Of a stretch of DNA of 39,769 nucleotides, positions 30,938 to 39,330 are shown one piece after another; position 1 is the stretch's first letter, and the number at the start of each line of letters is the position of its first letter. Made by a program: the position numbers and the translations under genes. The notes below the pieces were generated by a model. The model saw nothing but the letters and a program-made list of their open reading frames with translations. It was not told where the DNA came from and ran no database searches. The stretch covers positions 1 through 39,769 of the forward strand of contig JBMNVR010000019.1 in assembly GCA_050946935.1 (NCBI GenBank), read 5' to 3'. Origin of the DNA: UQRS01 sp050946935 (GTDB taxonomy: Bacteria > Bacillota > Clostridia > Oscillospirales > Acutalibacteraceae).

Positions 30938-31798
30938 TCAGGTTTCCTGCCGGCGTTTTTCAAACCCTTCGCCGAGGATCTCCCCCGCCTCCGCCACGAT
31001 GATAAACGCGCGGCTGTCGTGCGCGCGCACCGCAGCCAGCACGGCGGAAACATCGCTGCGTCTGGCGGCGCAAATCAGCATGGTTCGGGCATTCCCCGTA
31101 TAAGCCCCGGTCGTCTTTACCATGGTCACGCCCCGCCGCGCCCGGGCAAAGATGGCGTCCGCAACCTCGATCGGGCGGTCGGTTACGATCAGAACAGCCT
31201 TGCCCCGGTCGGCACCGTACAACAGACTGTCCATCACAAAGGAGGAGGCGAACAGCGCCACTGCGGAATACATAGCCGTCTCCGCCTGGCGATAGACAAG
31301 CGCCGCACTGGTCACGATCACCACGTCGATCATGAGCATCAGCCGCCCCATGGAGAGGTGTGGAAACCGTCGGTTGATCGCCTTGGCCGCAATGTCAATT
31401 CCACCGGTTGTCGCCCCGCGCAGCATCACAAGCGCCAGCCCCGCGCCGACAAAAATCCCGCCGAAAATGGCCGCCAACAGTCGGTCCCCATGATACTGCG
31501 GAAACAGGTTGCCGAAAAGATCCAGCATGATCGAATTAACGACAACAACCACCGCTGTCCTCCAGATAAAGCGGCCGCCGAACTGCCAAAAGCCAATTAT
31601 GACCAGCGGAATATTCAGCAGCAGCATCCAAAATCCGGTGGACATACCGACAAAGTCGGAAAGCAGCGCCGCGATACCCGTAACCCCACCGGGCGAAATC
31701 TCCGACGGAGTAATAAAGGCCATAACCCCCAGCGAATACAGCGCCGACCCGGCCAGAAAAAAGACCGCGTCGGCAAAGCCGCGTTTCCAACCGCTCAT
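30938..31798 (-). CDS. YitT family membrane protein (YitT_membrane plus DUF2179)
   Basis: A 286-residue membrane protein of the YitT family. About five to six hydrophobic helices in the first ~200 residues include the conserved AFITPSEISPGGVTGIA and MLRGATTGGIDIAAK. The C-terminal ~85 residues form a soluble DUF2179 domain (KAVLIVTDRPIEVADAI, RRGVTMVKTTGAYTG, RAFIIVAEAGEILGEGF). Function is unknown; a transport or sensing role is often assumed for the family. Start: ATG 31798 with AAGGACGG. It lies 30 bases downstream of the Mini-RNase III gene on the same strand. Confidence 0.92.
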   Translation of the reverse strand: MSGWKRGFADAVFFLAGSALYSLGVMAFITPSEISPGGVTGIAALLSDFVGMSTGFWMLLLNIPLVIIGFWQFGGRFIWRTAVVVVVNSIMLDLFGNLFPQYHGDRLLAAIFGGIFVGAGLALVMLRGATTGGIDIAAKAINRRFPHLSMGRLMLMIDVVIVTSAALVYRQAETAMYSAVALFASSFVMDSLLYGADRGKAVLIVTDRPIEVADAIFARARRGVTMVKTTGAYTGNARTMLICAARRSDVSAVLAAVRAHDSRAFIIVAEAGEILGEGFEKRRQET

Positions 31799-31828
31799 AA
31801 AAATTCCGTCCTTTTCGGGCCGGATTTT

Positions 31829-32248
31829 TTATGTTCGCTCGGCCCGTTCGGAAGTAGTGTTCCCAAAACCGGCCGCCCATATTACCTCAAAAAGCTGCGC
31901 GATCCGCGTCGTCTCCCCTTTCAGGTGCAGATAGCCAAACAAGGCCTCCAGCCCGGTGGCGGCATGGTATTCCCGACCCGAAGCATTCTTCGGCGTGGCG
32001 GAAGTATGGGCATTACGGCCCCGACGGAAAATTGCCGTCTCCTCCTCTGTCAGCAGCGGCGCAATTTGCTCCGCCGCCGCAGCCTGTGCCGGAGCGGAAA
32101 CCAGCCGCACCGACATACCATGCAGGCGCGAAGGATGCACGCCCTGTGCGGCCAGCCTCTCCCGGGTAAGAAGGCTGTAGACTGCGTCGCCGACAAAGGC
32201 CAGCGCCAACGGATTCAGCAGTCTGGGATTGCAGTTGGATTCCAGCAT
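31829..32248 (-). CDS. mrnC: Mini-ribonuclease III (MrnC)
   Basis: Small RNase III-like enzyme without a dsRNA-binding domain that matures 23S rRNA in Bacillota. The 139 residues show the RNase III catalytic core: ALAFVGDAVYSLLTRE (the first acidic motif), KNASGREYHAATGLEALFGYLHL (second motif with E.YHAATG.EA; given here as EYHAATGLEALFGYL). Start: ATG 32248 with GGGAGGG. In many Clostridia it follows cysS, but not here; the upstream 300 bases are non-coding. It is probably co-transcribed with yitT. Confidence 0.93.
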   Translation of the reverse strand: MLESNCNPRLLNPLALAFVGDAVYSLLTRERLAAQGVHPSRLHGMSVRLVSAPAQAAAAEQIAPLLTEEETAIFRRGRNAHTSATPKNASGREYHAATGLEALFGYLHLKGETTRIAQLFEVIWAAGFGNTTSERAERT

Positions 32249-32549
32249 TTTCTATCCCTCCCAAAAAACAGCCGCCCGATCAAAGCAAAAAGCGTATCCC
32301 CGGCAAAAAGACGTGGTTTGCAATGCCGAACGCCTTGCCGCCGCCTCGCACGGCAGCCAGAGCAGGACGGCAAAATATCCGTCGCCGGGATGCTGCTTAT
32401 TCTGCTTTTGATTTGACGGCTGTTTTGATTTTTCCGCAATACAAAACGCGGTTCCGGCACCGAATACAGCGCCGCCCCGAAAACGGGGCGGCCGGAATGT
32501 ACGGCGACAGAAAAATACAGATGCCTCGGCGAAAAGCCGCTGTATGAAC
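32249..32549. other. Intergenic region between mrnC and serA
   Basis: It holds the mrnC leader and the region behind serA. There is a perfect hairpin CCGCCCCG-AAAA-CGGGGCGG at 32472-32491. A stretch next to mrnC (GGCGGCTGTTTTTT on the minus strand, near 32262-32275) also occurs in the asd leader at 27819-27831. No gene is seen. Confidence 0.5.
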
Positions 32550-33716
32550 TCAGTCGATTACCCGAATACGGATGACCCCTTCAATATCATCAATCGCCTT
32601 CAGCACCGCGTCGGTTGCATCGGCCACATCGAGAATAGTGTAAGCAAAATCCTTCTTGGATTTATTCAGCATATTTTCAATGTTGATGTTCTCATCCGAG
32701 AAAGCGGCGGTGATCTTGGCAATCATATTGGGCACATTGCCGTGAATCACACAGACCCGTTTGGAGCCGGCTGTCCGAGCCATCGAAACCGAGGGCATGT
32801 TGACCGAGTTGATAATATTTCCGTTCTCCAAATACTCGATCAGTTCGTTCGCAGCCATGGCAGCACAGTTATCCTCCGATTCGGGCGTAGAGGCGCCAAG
32901 ATGCGGAATGGCAATCACGCCGTCAGCGCCGATCACCTCATCCGACGGGAAATCGGTGACATAAGCCGAAACCTTATTGGCATCCAGCGCGGTCAGAAGA
33001 TCGGCCGTCTCCACCAGATCACCGCGCGCAAAGTTGAGGATGCGCACCCCGTCCTTCATCATGCCAATACTTTCCTGATTCACCAGTCCCTTGGTATCCG
33101 GCGTCAGCGGCACATGCAGCGTGATGTAATCACAGTTCTCATAAATATCTTTGATGTCATTGGAGTGAATGACGCTGCGGCTGAGGTTCCAGGCCGAATC
33201 CACCGAGAGGTAGGGATCGTAGCCGTACACCTTCATGCCGAGGTGGGTAGCGGCGTTGGCTACCAGCACGCCGATCGCTCCCAAGCCGACTACGCCGAGC
33301 GATTTGCCCTTCAGCTCAGGGCCGGCGAAAGCGCCCTTCCCTTTTTCAACCAGTTTGCCGACTGCGTCGCCTTCCCCCTTGAGGGTTTTGGCCCACTCGA
33401 TCGCGGGCACCACCCGGCGGGAGGAAATCAGCATACCAAGGATGACCAACTCCTTCACGGCGTTGGCGTTGGCGCCCGGGGTGTTGAACACGACAATACC
33501 CTGCTTTGCGCAATCGGCAACCGGGATGTTGTTGGTTCCGGCGCCGGCGCGGGCGATCGCCTTGAGGTTGTCACCAAAGGCCATATCGTGCATCGAAGCC
33601 GAACGCACCAGCACGGCGTCGGGATTCTCCATCTCGTCCCCGTGTGTATATTTGGCCGGATCCAGCAGGCTGAGACCGGAGGGAGAAATTTTATTCAAGG
33701 TTTTGATCTGAAACAT
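32550..33716 (-). CDS. serA: D-3-phosphoglycerate dehydrogenase
   Basis: Oxidises 3-phosphoglycerate in the first step of serine synthesis. The 388 residues hold a substrate-binding domain, the NAD-binding motif LGVVGLGAIGVLVA (GxGxxG), catalytic residues in NFARGDLVET and AIPHLGASTPESEDN, and a C-terminal ACT domain (RVCVIHGNVPNMIAKI to IRIRVID) that probably senses serine. Start: ATG 33716 with AAGGAG. It follows serC with a 19-base gap, so serC-serA form an operon. serB is not in the window. Confidence 0.96.
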   Translation of the reverse strand: MFQIKTLNKISPSGLSLLDPAKYTHGDEMENPDAVLVRSASMHDMAFGDNLKAIARAGAGTNNIPVADCAKQGIVVFNTPGANANAVKELVILGMLISSRRVVPAIEWAKTLKGEGDAVGKLVEKGKGAFAGPELKGKSLGVVGLGAIGVLVANAATHLGMKVYGYDPYLSVDSAWNLSRSVIHSNDIKDIYENCDYITLHVPLTPDTKGLVNQESIGMMKDGVRILNFARGDLVETADLLTALDANKVSAYVTDFPSDEVIGADGVIAIPHLGASTPESEDNCAAMAANELIEYLENGNIINSVNMPSVSMARTAGSKRVCVIHGNVPNMIAKITAAFSDENINIENMLNKSKKDFAYTILDVADATDAVLKAIDDIEGVIRIRVID

Positions 33717-33735
33717 TGTAATCCGCTCCTTTTAT

Positions 33736-34821
33736 TCAGGCGTTGTTTTTTTCAAACTCGGTCATAAAGGCAACCAGCTTCTCCACGCCCTCGATCGGCA
33801 TGGCGTTGTAGATCGAAGCCCGCATGCCGCCGACCGAACGGTGGCCCTTGATATTGACAAAGCCGGCTTTTTTGGCCTCGGCCACAAACTTGGCGTCCAG
33901 CTCTTCGTCTCCGGTGACAAAGGGCACGTTCATCAGCGAGCGGTCCTCCGGCACGACGGTGCCCTTGAACAGCTTGCTGCCGTCGAGAAAATCATAGAGG
34001 ATTTTGGCCTTTTTCTCGTTATGCGCCTTCATGCCCTTGAGGTCTCCGAACTCTTCCTTAATCCATTTCATGACGAGGCCGGCGATGTAGATGGTGTAGC
34101 AGGGCGGCGTGTTGAACATCGAACCGTTGTCCACATGGGTCTGATAATTCAGCATGGTCGGACAGATATCAAGGGCGCGGCCGACCAGATCCTCCCGAAT
34201 GATTACGACGGTGAGGCCGGCGGGCGCCATATTTTTCTGCGCACCGGCAAAGAGAATGCCAAATTTGGAAACATCAATCGGCTCAGAAAGGATGCAGCTT
34301 GAAATATCGCCGACCAACGGCACGTCTCCGGTCTCCGGAAGCTCATGATACACCGTGCCGTAGATGGTGTTGTTGACGCAGATGTGGAAGAAATCGGCAT
34401 CCTTGGTAAAGGTGGCCGGATCCAGCTTGGGGATATAGCTGAAGGTCTTATCCTTGGACGAGGCGACCACGTTGGCCTCGCCGTAACGGGCGGCCTCTTT
34501 ATACGCCTTGGTGGCCCATTGACCGGTCAGGACAAAGTCAGCCTTGCCGCTGCCGCCGAACAGGTTGAGCGGCACCATTGCGAACTGGGTCGAGGCGCCT
34601 CCCTGCAAAAACAGGACCTTGTAGTTATCCGGAATCTCCATCAGTTCGCGAAGCAGCGCCTCTGCCTCGTCGATGATCGTCTGGTACTCCTTCGAACGGT
34701 GGCTCATTTCCATGACCGACTGGCCGGTTTCGCCATACTCCATCATCTCGGCCGCAGCCTTTTTAAGTACCGGCTCGGGCAGAACCGACGGACCGGCGCT
34801 GAAATTGTACACTCTTGCCAT
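33736..34821 (-). CDS. serC: Phosphoserine aminotransferase
   Basis: PLP enzyme that converts 3-phosphohydroxypyruvate to phosphoserine. The 361 residues begin with the family signature YNFSAGPSVLPEPVLKKA. They contain LFLQGGASTQFAMVPLNL, the PLP lysine in ILFAGAQKNMAPAGLTVV and the C-terminal GHRSVGGMRASIYNAMP. Length and motifs are typical. It is the first gene of the serC-serA operon, with a promoter about 50 bases upstream of the start. Start: ATG 34821 with GAAAGGA-type site. Confidence 0.97.
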   Translation of the reverse strand: MARVYNFSAGPSVLPEPVLKKAAAEMMEYGETGQSVMEMSHRSKEYQTIIDEAEALLRELMEIPDNYKVLFLQGGASTQFAMVPLNLFGGSGKADFVLTGQWATKAYKEAARYGEANVVASSKDKTFSYIPKLDPATFTKDADFFHICVNNTIYGTVYHELPETGDVPLVGDISSCILSEPIDVSKFGILFAGAQKNMAPAGLTVVIIREDLVGRALDICPTMLNYQTHVDNGSMFNTPPCYTIYIAGLVMKWIKEEFGDLKGMKAHNEKKAKILYDFLDGSKLFKGTVVPEDRSLMNVPFVTGDEELDAKFVAEAKKAGFVNIKGHRSVGGMRASIYNAMPIEGVEKLVAFMTEFEKNNA

Positions 34822-34871
34822 TTTTATTCCAATCCTTTCTCCAAATCAAAATTGGGACACGCGTTAGGTAC

Positions 34872-34899
34872 ATTATAATACAGATTATGCATAAGTCAA
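34872..34899 (-). promoter_or_regulatory. Promoter of serC-serA
   Basis: On the minus strand TTGACT (34899-34894), 16-base spacer, TATAAT (34877-34872). The short leader leaves no room for a T-box. Confidence 0.8.
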
Positions 34900-35014
34900 T
34901 AGGATTGTTACAATATTATCAATCTTTTTCTTATTTACCCGCTCGTTCGTTTCTAACTTGTAAGTGTTTTTAACAATCTTTGCAGCGTGGGAGTAGAGCG
35001 TTGATAAAAAACAC

Positions 35015-35043
35015 TTGACAAAATGCGAAAAAAGGTGTATTGT
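35015..35043 (+). promoter_or_regulatory. Promoter of tRNA-Gly
   Basis: TTGACA (35015-35020), 17-base spacer, TATTGT (35038-35043), ending 12 bases before the tRNA. Confidence 0.75.
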
Positions 35044-35054
35044 ATATTTCAGTC

Positions 35055-35128
35055 GCGGACATAGTTTAATGGTAAAATATTAGCTTCCCAAGCTGAGGTT
35101 GCGGGTTCGATTCCCGTTGTCCGCTCCA
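35055..35128 (+). tRNA. tRNA-Gly (CCC anticodon)
   Basis: 74 bases including CCA. The acceptor GCGGACA pairs with TGTCCGC. The anticodon loop is TTCCCAA in a TTAGC/GCTGA stem, giving CCC, and the T-loop is GTTCGATTC. It stands at the edge of the phage-like region; whether it was an integration site is not shown here. Confidence 0.92.
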
Positions 35129-35135
35129 TTTGAAA

Positions 35136-35176
35136 ACAACTTACGAACCTATATGGTTTCGTGAGTTGTTATTTTA
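35136..35176 (+). terminator. Terminator of tRNA-Gly
   Basis: AACAACTTACGAACC pairs imperfectly with GGTTTCGTGAGTTGTT, followed by ATTTTAT. Confidence 0.7.
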
Positions 35177-35218
35177 TATAAAAGCAATGTTCTCTTTCTA
35201 AAAAGGAGGACATTTTTT

Positions 35219-35296
35219 ATGCTTGCATTTAAAATATTACAAGAATTAAAACATAATGCCGAATTACTAAAACCACTAAAAGATTATAAATTTAGC
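35219..35296 (+). pseudogene. 5' stub of an unidentified gene, cut by the phage-like region
   Basis: A strong AGGAGG (35204-35209) nine bases before an ATG begins a frame MLAFKILQELKHNAELLKPL. Its ~25 codons are A/T-rich, then composition switches abruptly to GC-rich sequence at about 35290-35297, where the minus-strand phage gene is in coding register. The frame stays open to 35653 only as a shadow of that gene. I read this as the intact start of a host or element gene truncated by the junction. The product is not recognised. Confidence 0.5.
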
Positions 35297-38200
35297 CTGT
35301 ACGGCCTGACCGGCCCTTGTGCCGATTTCCGCTACTTCTGCGGTATATTTCATCAGCGCGGTTTTGTCGCGCGATTCCGCAGCGATTTGCAGCAGCCGTT
35401 CCCCGATTGCGATTTCCTCTTTTGTCGGAATGCCTTTTCCGTATACGGCGGCCGCCCATCTTTCCTGCGCCGCCTCCATGCCGCGTCTGTAGATCATGCT
35501 GTTGGCATACCGAATCGCGTTTTGATCGCCGGACGGCGTGTAAGACAACGCCTCGTCCAATATCCCCTGCTTTACGGTATCCGCCATATCGTCGGTTACG
35601 ACGCCGCTTTCCAAAAGGGTGCGGGTAAAACGCATGACGTTTTTATTATCTGACGTTTTGGCCGGAACCCGAACGTCAACCTCCGCTTTTTCTCCGCGCG
35701 GAAGTGCACCGTACTTTTCAAGTAATTTTGAAAGGTCGACACCGCTCGTATCTTCTATCATTTTTTTGGAATCCGCAAATTCAGTATCACTCCCCGATTT
35801 TTGCATATACTGACTATTGACAGCAGAATTGTTTTCTGCTATCCTGTTGTTAGAAACCGAGCCTAATTCGTCCTCCGTGGTAATAACACGGGCAGGCCTT
35901 TGAGCCACTAAAGGGCGCTCGGTTTCTTTTATTTTGCCTACATTGTATACCGTGTTGATTAGTCCATTTTTTCCAACCGACATAGTAATATGATAATAGG
36001 AGCCATCGAAATCCTGAAAATATGCGGTACGGTAATTAAAACCATCTTTTGCAAAGCTATGATTTTTTGTATCCGAAACCATGTTTTTTCCGCGTCTGGA
36101 CACTTCGGCCAATTCATCAATATGTGATTCAGCACGAAGCTTCACCGCATATTCCTCGTCAGTCATAAGGCGCTTAGAGCCATCGCTCCGTCTAACATAA
36201 TTCCTAAATCTGGCTTTACCGGCTGTATCTTTAGTAATGGTGAGTGGATCCCCGTCTATACCGTACACTGTTACATCTTTTCCCTGACGAATCGTGCGAT
36301 TTATATAATTATAAATCTGTCGACGCCAAACGGTTGCATCCGTTCCAAAAATAACCTGACGATTGGCTTTAACATATTTACGGCCATCCGGTAACGCTTC
36401 TATACTGTTTTTTGCCCCGCCGTTTCCTGCGGCGGGTTTGCTTTTTCCGGCGTTCTTCACCGCCGCGTCATAGGCCTGCACCCAGAGATCCCGCATGTCC
36501 CGCACAAGCGTCTCCTGCTCCGACAGCGCGCGGCCGATCGCGGTCGCTTTGCCGTGCTCGGCCAGATAGCTGCGGATCGTCTCGAATAAATCCGAGAAGA
36601 AATCTGCAATTTTCTTCGCAATTCCCTTGTTCCGGTTTGCAAAATCCAAAACGGCGGTTTTGTCGTCCAGCATGGCCTCCGAAGCGTCGCAGACGATTTC
36701 CTCCATCGCTGCCGCACGACCCTCCTCGTCCTGCGCAAAGCCGTACCGCTCCATATAGCTGTCTATCAGCGCCTCTGCCGTCCGGCCGTCCCGATCCTCG
36801 ATCCAGTTCATGACATAACCGGCATACCGCTCCCATTCGTTGGGGGCGGCGTCCTTCATCCAGTGGGTCAGCTCGTGAAACGCGGTCGAGATCAGATTCG
36901 GGCTTTCCATAGAAATGGTGATAATCGGGTTCCCTTTCTCGTCATACTCCATCTTGCCGTAAGTGGCTTTTCCGTCTTTCTGCGGCAGCGAATCCACCAC
37001 CTGAAAATGCACCCCGGTAGCCTTTCCGATTTTTCTGACTATCTTTTGCGCAAAGCGCTTTTCTTTGGACGCCGTAAGACCCGCAGCCTTCTCCCGCACG
37101 GCGGTTCCGGTTTTTGCGGCGGCCCGTTTGCCATGAGACAGGTTTGCCCGCCCGGCATTGTAGGCGTCCTGAAAAGCCTGCTGCCCGATTTCCTCTATAT
37201 ACGGCGCATATTTTTGCGCAGTATAATCCCAGGAAAAGCCCTGTTTCCCTGCCTCTTCCGCTTTGTGAATGGCGGAAGTGTATATCGACCGTTCACTGGG
37301 TACGAACCGCGCGCGCATATCCGCCCATGCGGCCTCTACCGCCGCCGGGTCGTGGAACATGGAGGCAAATTCCGCGCTCAGGCTGCCGCCGTTTTCATAG
37401 ATGTCCCCCGACACAAACGCGCAGAATTCATTGTAGAATTTTCTCGGGTTCTCAATAATATTAAAATTTTCTCCATACACTATACGGATTTGATCGGATA
37501 CATTCTGAAGTCTTTTGCTTTGAAAGTTAATGTTTTCACCTGTAGTAGCATCCACGAAGGGTTTCGACACCATGCGTTTAGTAGCCGCGTGGAAAAACTC
37601 GTGGCCGGAGATGCGCCGGGTCGGCGCGGCGCTTTTCCCATCGTTGCGCACCAAAACAGAGCCGTCCGCAATTGTGGTCGCCTCTCCTCCGAGCACGGTT
37701 TTCCGCCCGCCGCGAGCAACCTCTGCCTTGCCGTCGATGACAGTGCTCTCTATTCCCAACTCGGCAAACTCCGATTGCAGCGCTTTTGACCGTTCGCTTT
37801 TCGCTTCCTCCGCCGTTTCGGCATAGATATATTGTCCGCCGTTTACTCGTCGAGAAATTTGGCGATCTCGTTTTCTCTTTCCTCTGGTGTCATTTTGCTG
37901 TATCGCTCGCTGTATTCCTGAAGTGCTTTCATAAGTCGATTGTGTTCTTCCTCCGACATCGGCTCCGGCTTCCAATCCTCCGGAAGGCCGTAGTGATCCC
38001 GTATAATCTCCGTTATTCTGTCCGTTTCTTGCTTCTTCTCCGCCATATTTTCCACGCTCCTTTGCATTCTTAAAGGCCGGACCCGCGCCATAGGCATAAA
38101 GAAATGCGGCCTCTCCAATTTCAGATAGTTCTCCCGGCAGCTCGCTGCGAACCCTGCTCTCGCTGCCGACCTCCGCCGATTTACGGGCGATATTCTCAAA

Positions 38201-38686
38201 CGCATAGGTGTAGGTTTCTATATCCATGTTCGGGTTATACGCCACGGCCCGATCATATCCGTTGATGTACAGATTGGCGGTTTTCGCGCCGTAGCCGTCC
38301 ACCGCCATCGCATAAATCATGGGAACCTGCGGGTTTTCAAAGCGAACCGATGAAAGCGGCATCCGACCCGAAGAGGTATTCAGGATCACCTGTCCGTCCT
38401 CTACCGCGTGAATCGGCGCGTCAGACAGCTTCACCCTCTCCCCGGTAGAGACCACGGTCGCCTGTGCATTCCGCAGCGGCTGTATCCCGGCATTCTTTCT
38501 GCTGGTATTATTATAGAGGCTTCTGCTCGCGCTGTCAACGCGCCCGGACGTATTCACATTCTCCCCGGCGGACGTCGTGCTCAGCGCGGCCGCCTCCCGG
38601 CTGATTGAAAACACCGCGCTGTATACGGCCTCTTTCGCCCCTTCGGCAGAGGCCTCTGCCCTGGTTCCGAACAAAACCGAGAGCAC
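35276..38686 (-). CDS. Large phage-derived polymorphic protein with two zincin-like motifs and a BECR-type nuclease-like segment; probably truncated at both ends
   Basis: An 1136-codon frame resembling the giant multi-domain proteins of Clostridia phages. Recognisable parts: HEFFH at 362-366 and HELTH at 604-608 (zinc-metalloprotease-like HExxH), a region around 790-960 with TDATVWRRQIYNYINRTIRQ and YFQDFDGSYYHITMSVGKNG resembling the barnase/EndoU/colicin/RelE-like toxin fold, and a helical C-terminus ending IGTRAGQAVQAKFIIF. The final residues KFIIF lie in the A/T-rich flank, so the C-terminus is cut. The apparent start is a GTG (38686) with no ribosome binding site, and the frame is open further upstream, so the N-terminus is probably cut too. 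Residues 214-281 overlap a well-formed small gene in another frame. Likely a prophage remnant. Confidence 0.65.
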   Translation of the reverse strand: MLSVLFGTRAEASAEGAKEAVYSAVFSISREAAALSTTSAGENVNTSGRVDSASRSLYNNTSRKNAGIQPLRNAQATVVSTGERVKLSDAPIHAVEDGQVILNTSSGRMPLSSVRFENPQVPMIYAMAVDGYGAKTANLYINGYDRAVAYNPNMDIETYTYAFENIARKSAEVGSESRVRSELPGELSEIGEAAFLYAYGAGPAFKNAKERGKYGGEEARNGQNNGDYTGSLRPSGGLEAGADVGGRTQSTYESTSGIQRAIQQNDTRGKRKRDRQISRRVNGGQYIYAETAEEAKSERSKALQSEFAELGIESTVIDGKAEVARGGRKTVLGGEATTIADGSVLVRNDGKSAAPTRRISGHEFFHAATKRMVSKPFVDATTGENINFQSKRLQNVSDQIRIVYGENFNIIENPRKFYNEFCAFVSGDIYENGGSLSAEFASMFHDPAAVEAAWADMRARFVPSERSIYTSAIHKAEEAGKQGFSWDYTAQKYAPYIEEIGQQAFQDAYNAGRANLSHGKRAAAKTGTAVREKAAGLTASKEKRFAQKIVRKIGKATGVHFQVVDSLPQKDGKATYGKMEYDEKGNPIITISMESPNLISTAFHELTHWMKDAAPNEWERYAGYVMNWIEDRDGRTAEALIDSYMERYGFAQDEEGRAAAMEEIVCDASEAMLDDKTAVLDFANRNKGIAKKIADFFSDLFETIRSYLAEHGKATAIGRALSEQETLVRDMRDLWVQAYDAAVKNAGKSKPAAGNGGAKNSIEALPDGRKYVKANRQVIFGTDATVWRRQIYNYINRTIRQGKDVTVYGIDGDPLTITKDTAGKARFRNYVRRSDGSKRLMTDEEYAVKLRAESHIDELAEVSRRGKNMVSDTKNHSFAKDGFNYRTAYFQDFDGSYYHITMSVGKNGLINTVYNVGKIKETERPLVAQRPARVITTEDELGSVSNNRIAENNSAVNSQYMQKSGSDTEFADSKKMIEDTSGVDLSKLLEKYGALPRGEKAEVDVRVPAKTSDNKNVMRFTRTLLESGVVTDDMADTVKQGILDEALSYTPSGDQNAIRYANSMIYRRGMEAAQERWAAAVYGKGIPTKEEIAIGERLLQIAAESRDKTALMKYTAEVAEIGTRAGQAVQAKFIIF
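37843..38046 (-). CDS. Small acidic protein nested in another frame of the phage gene
   Basis: A 67-codon gene, MAEKKQETDRITEIIRDHYG onward, ending NEIAKFLDE. It has AAAGGAG nine bases before its ATG (38046). The product is highly charged, predicted helical, and contains LPEDWKPEPMSEEEHNRL. Its protein-like composition contrasts with the low-complexity stretch the larger frame encodes over the same bases (residues 214-281). Possible roles are a phage structural accessory or an immunity protein for the adjacent toxin-like module, but nothing proves either. Alternatively the large frame is not translated through here. Confidence 0.55.
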   Translation of the reverse strand: MAEKKQETDRITEIIRDHYGLPEDWKPEPMSEEEHNRLMKALQEYSERYSKMTPEERENEIAKFLDE

Positions 38687-38764
38687 TCGCCAGATGGCAA
38701 GTGCTTTTACTTTTCTGTCATAACTTAATAGCGCCGCCGCGCAAAAACAATCTTGAATATTTGA

Positions 38765-38773
38765 TGTTATAAT
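38765..38773 (+). promoter_or_regulatory. Extended -10 promoter of the zinc-ribbon gene
   Basis: TGTTATAAT, 34 bases upstream of the ATG at 38807. No good -35 is seen. Confidence 0.5.
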
Positions 38774-38806
38774 ATTATTTGCTTGAGATAGTTAGGAGAG
38801 AAGGAT

Positions 38807-39300
38807 ATGCCAAAACAAATCCAGCAAGTGCTGTGTGAAAATTGCGGAAATCTTTTGCCGGCCAATTTTTTCAGTGCCCAAAATGCGGTGCAAAGACCAA
38901 ACATTGCGTTAACATGCGGCTTGCACGGTCTTTAATTGTGCTTTTTTCCATTCTGTTTTTTGTTGTTTGTATCTATTTTTGCTTTGTTTCCGATACTTGG
39001 AAATTTGCAGACCAAACCCAACGCGGCAACGAGACGCGTGAAGAACAAAGCACGGCCGCCGGCCTTGCTATTACACTTGAACAGTATAACGCGGTAGAAA
39101 CCGGCATATCCGTCGAAGAGATGTTTGCCATTCTCGGCGGAGAAGGTACGGTCATCTCAGAATCTACGGTAGGAGAAGGTGCATATCAATCCACAACGGT
39201 GATATATGGGTACGAAGGCACAAACGGTTGGGGTGCAAGTGCAAACTTCATGATCCAAAATAATAAAGTTGTTTCTAAATCCCAGATTGGATTAGGATAG
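38807..39300 (+). pseudogene. Zinc-ribbon membrane protein with C-terminal DUF3862/SmpA-like domain, split by a one-base shift
   Basis: The natural start is ATG 38807 (MPKQIQQVLCENCGNLLPAN) behind GGAGAGAAGG. It supplies the first CxxC of a zinc ribbon. The second CxxC (FFQCPKCGAKTKHC) and everything after it are in another frame, beginning around a run of six T at 38872-38877; one extra T would join them. The downstream part has one membrane helix (about LARSLIVLFSILFFVVCIY) and a small extracytoplasmic domain (LEQYNAVETGISVEEMFAIL to VVSKSQIGLG) like the DUF3862/SmpA fold. A TTG at 38842 could start only the second part. It may be a real frameshift, slippage, or a sequencing error. Confidence 0.7.
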
Positions 39301-39306
39301 TTTTAG

Positions 39307-39330
39307 AGGGCGGTTTTCCGCCCTCTTTCT
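39307..39330 (+). terminator. Terminator after the zinc-ribbon gene
   Basis: AGAGGGCGG-TTTT-CCGCCCTCT followed by TTCT. Confidence 0.8.

Noticed and set aside
34822..34871. T-box leader for serC-serA
   Set aside because: The promoter lies about 50 bases from the start codon, too short for a T-box.
35055..35128. tRNA-Gly as proven prophage attachment site
   Set aside because: The phage-like region starts about 165 bases behind it, no integrase is visible and no second copy of the tRNA end was found in the window.
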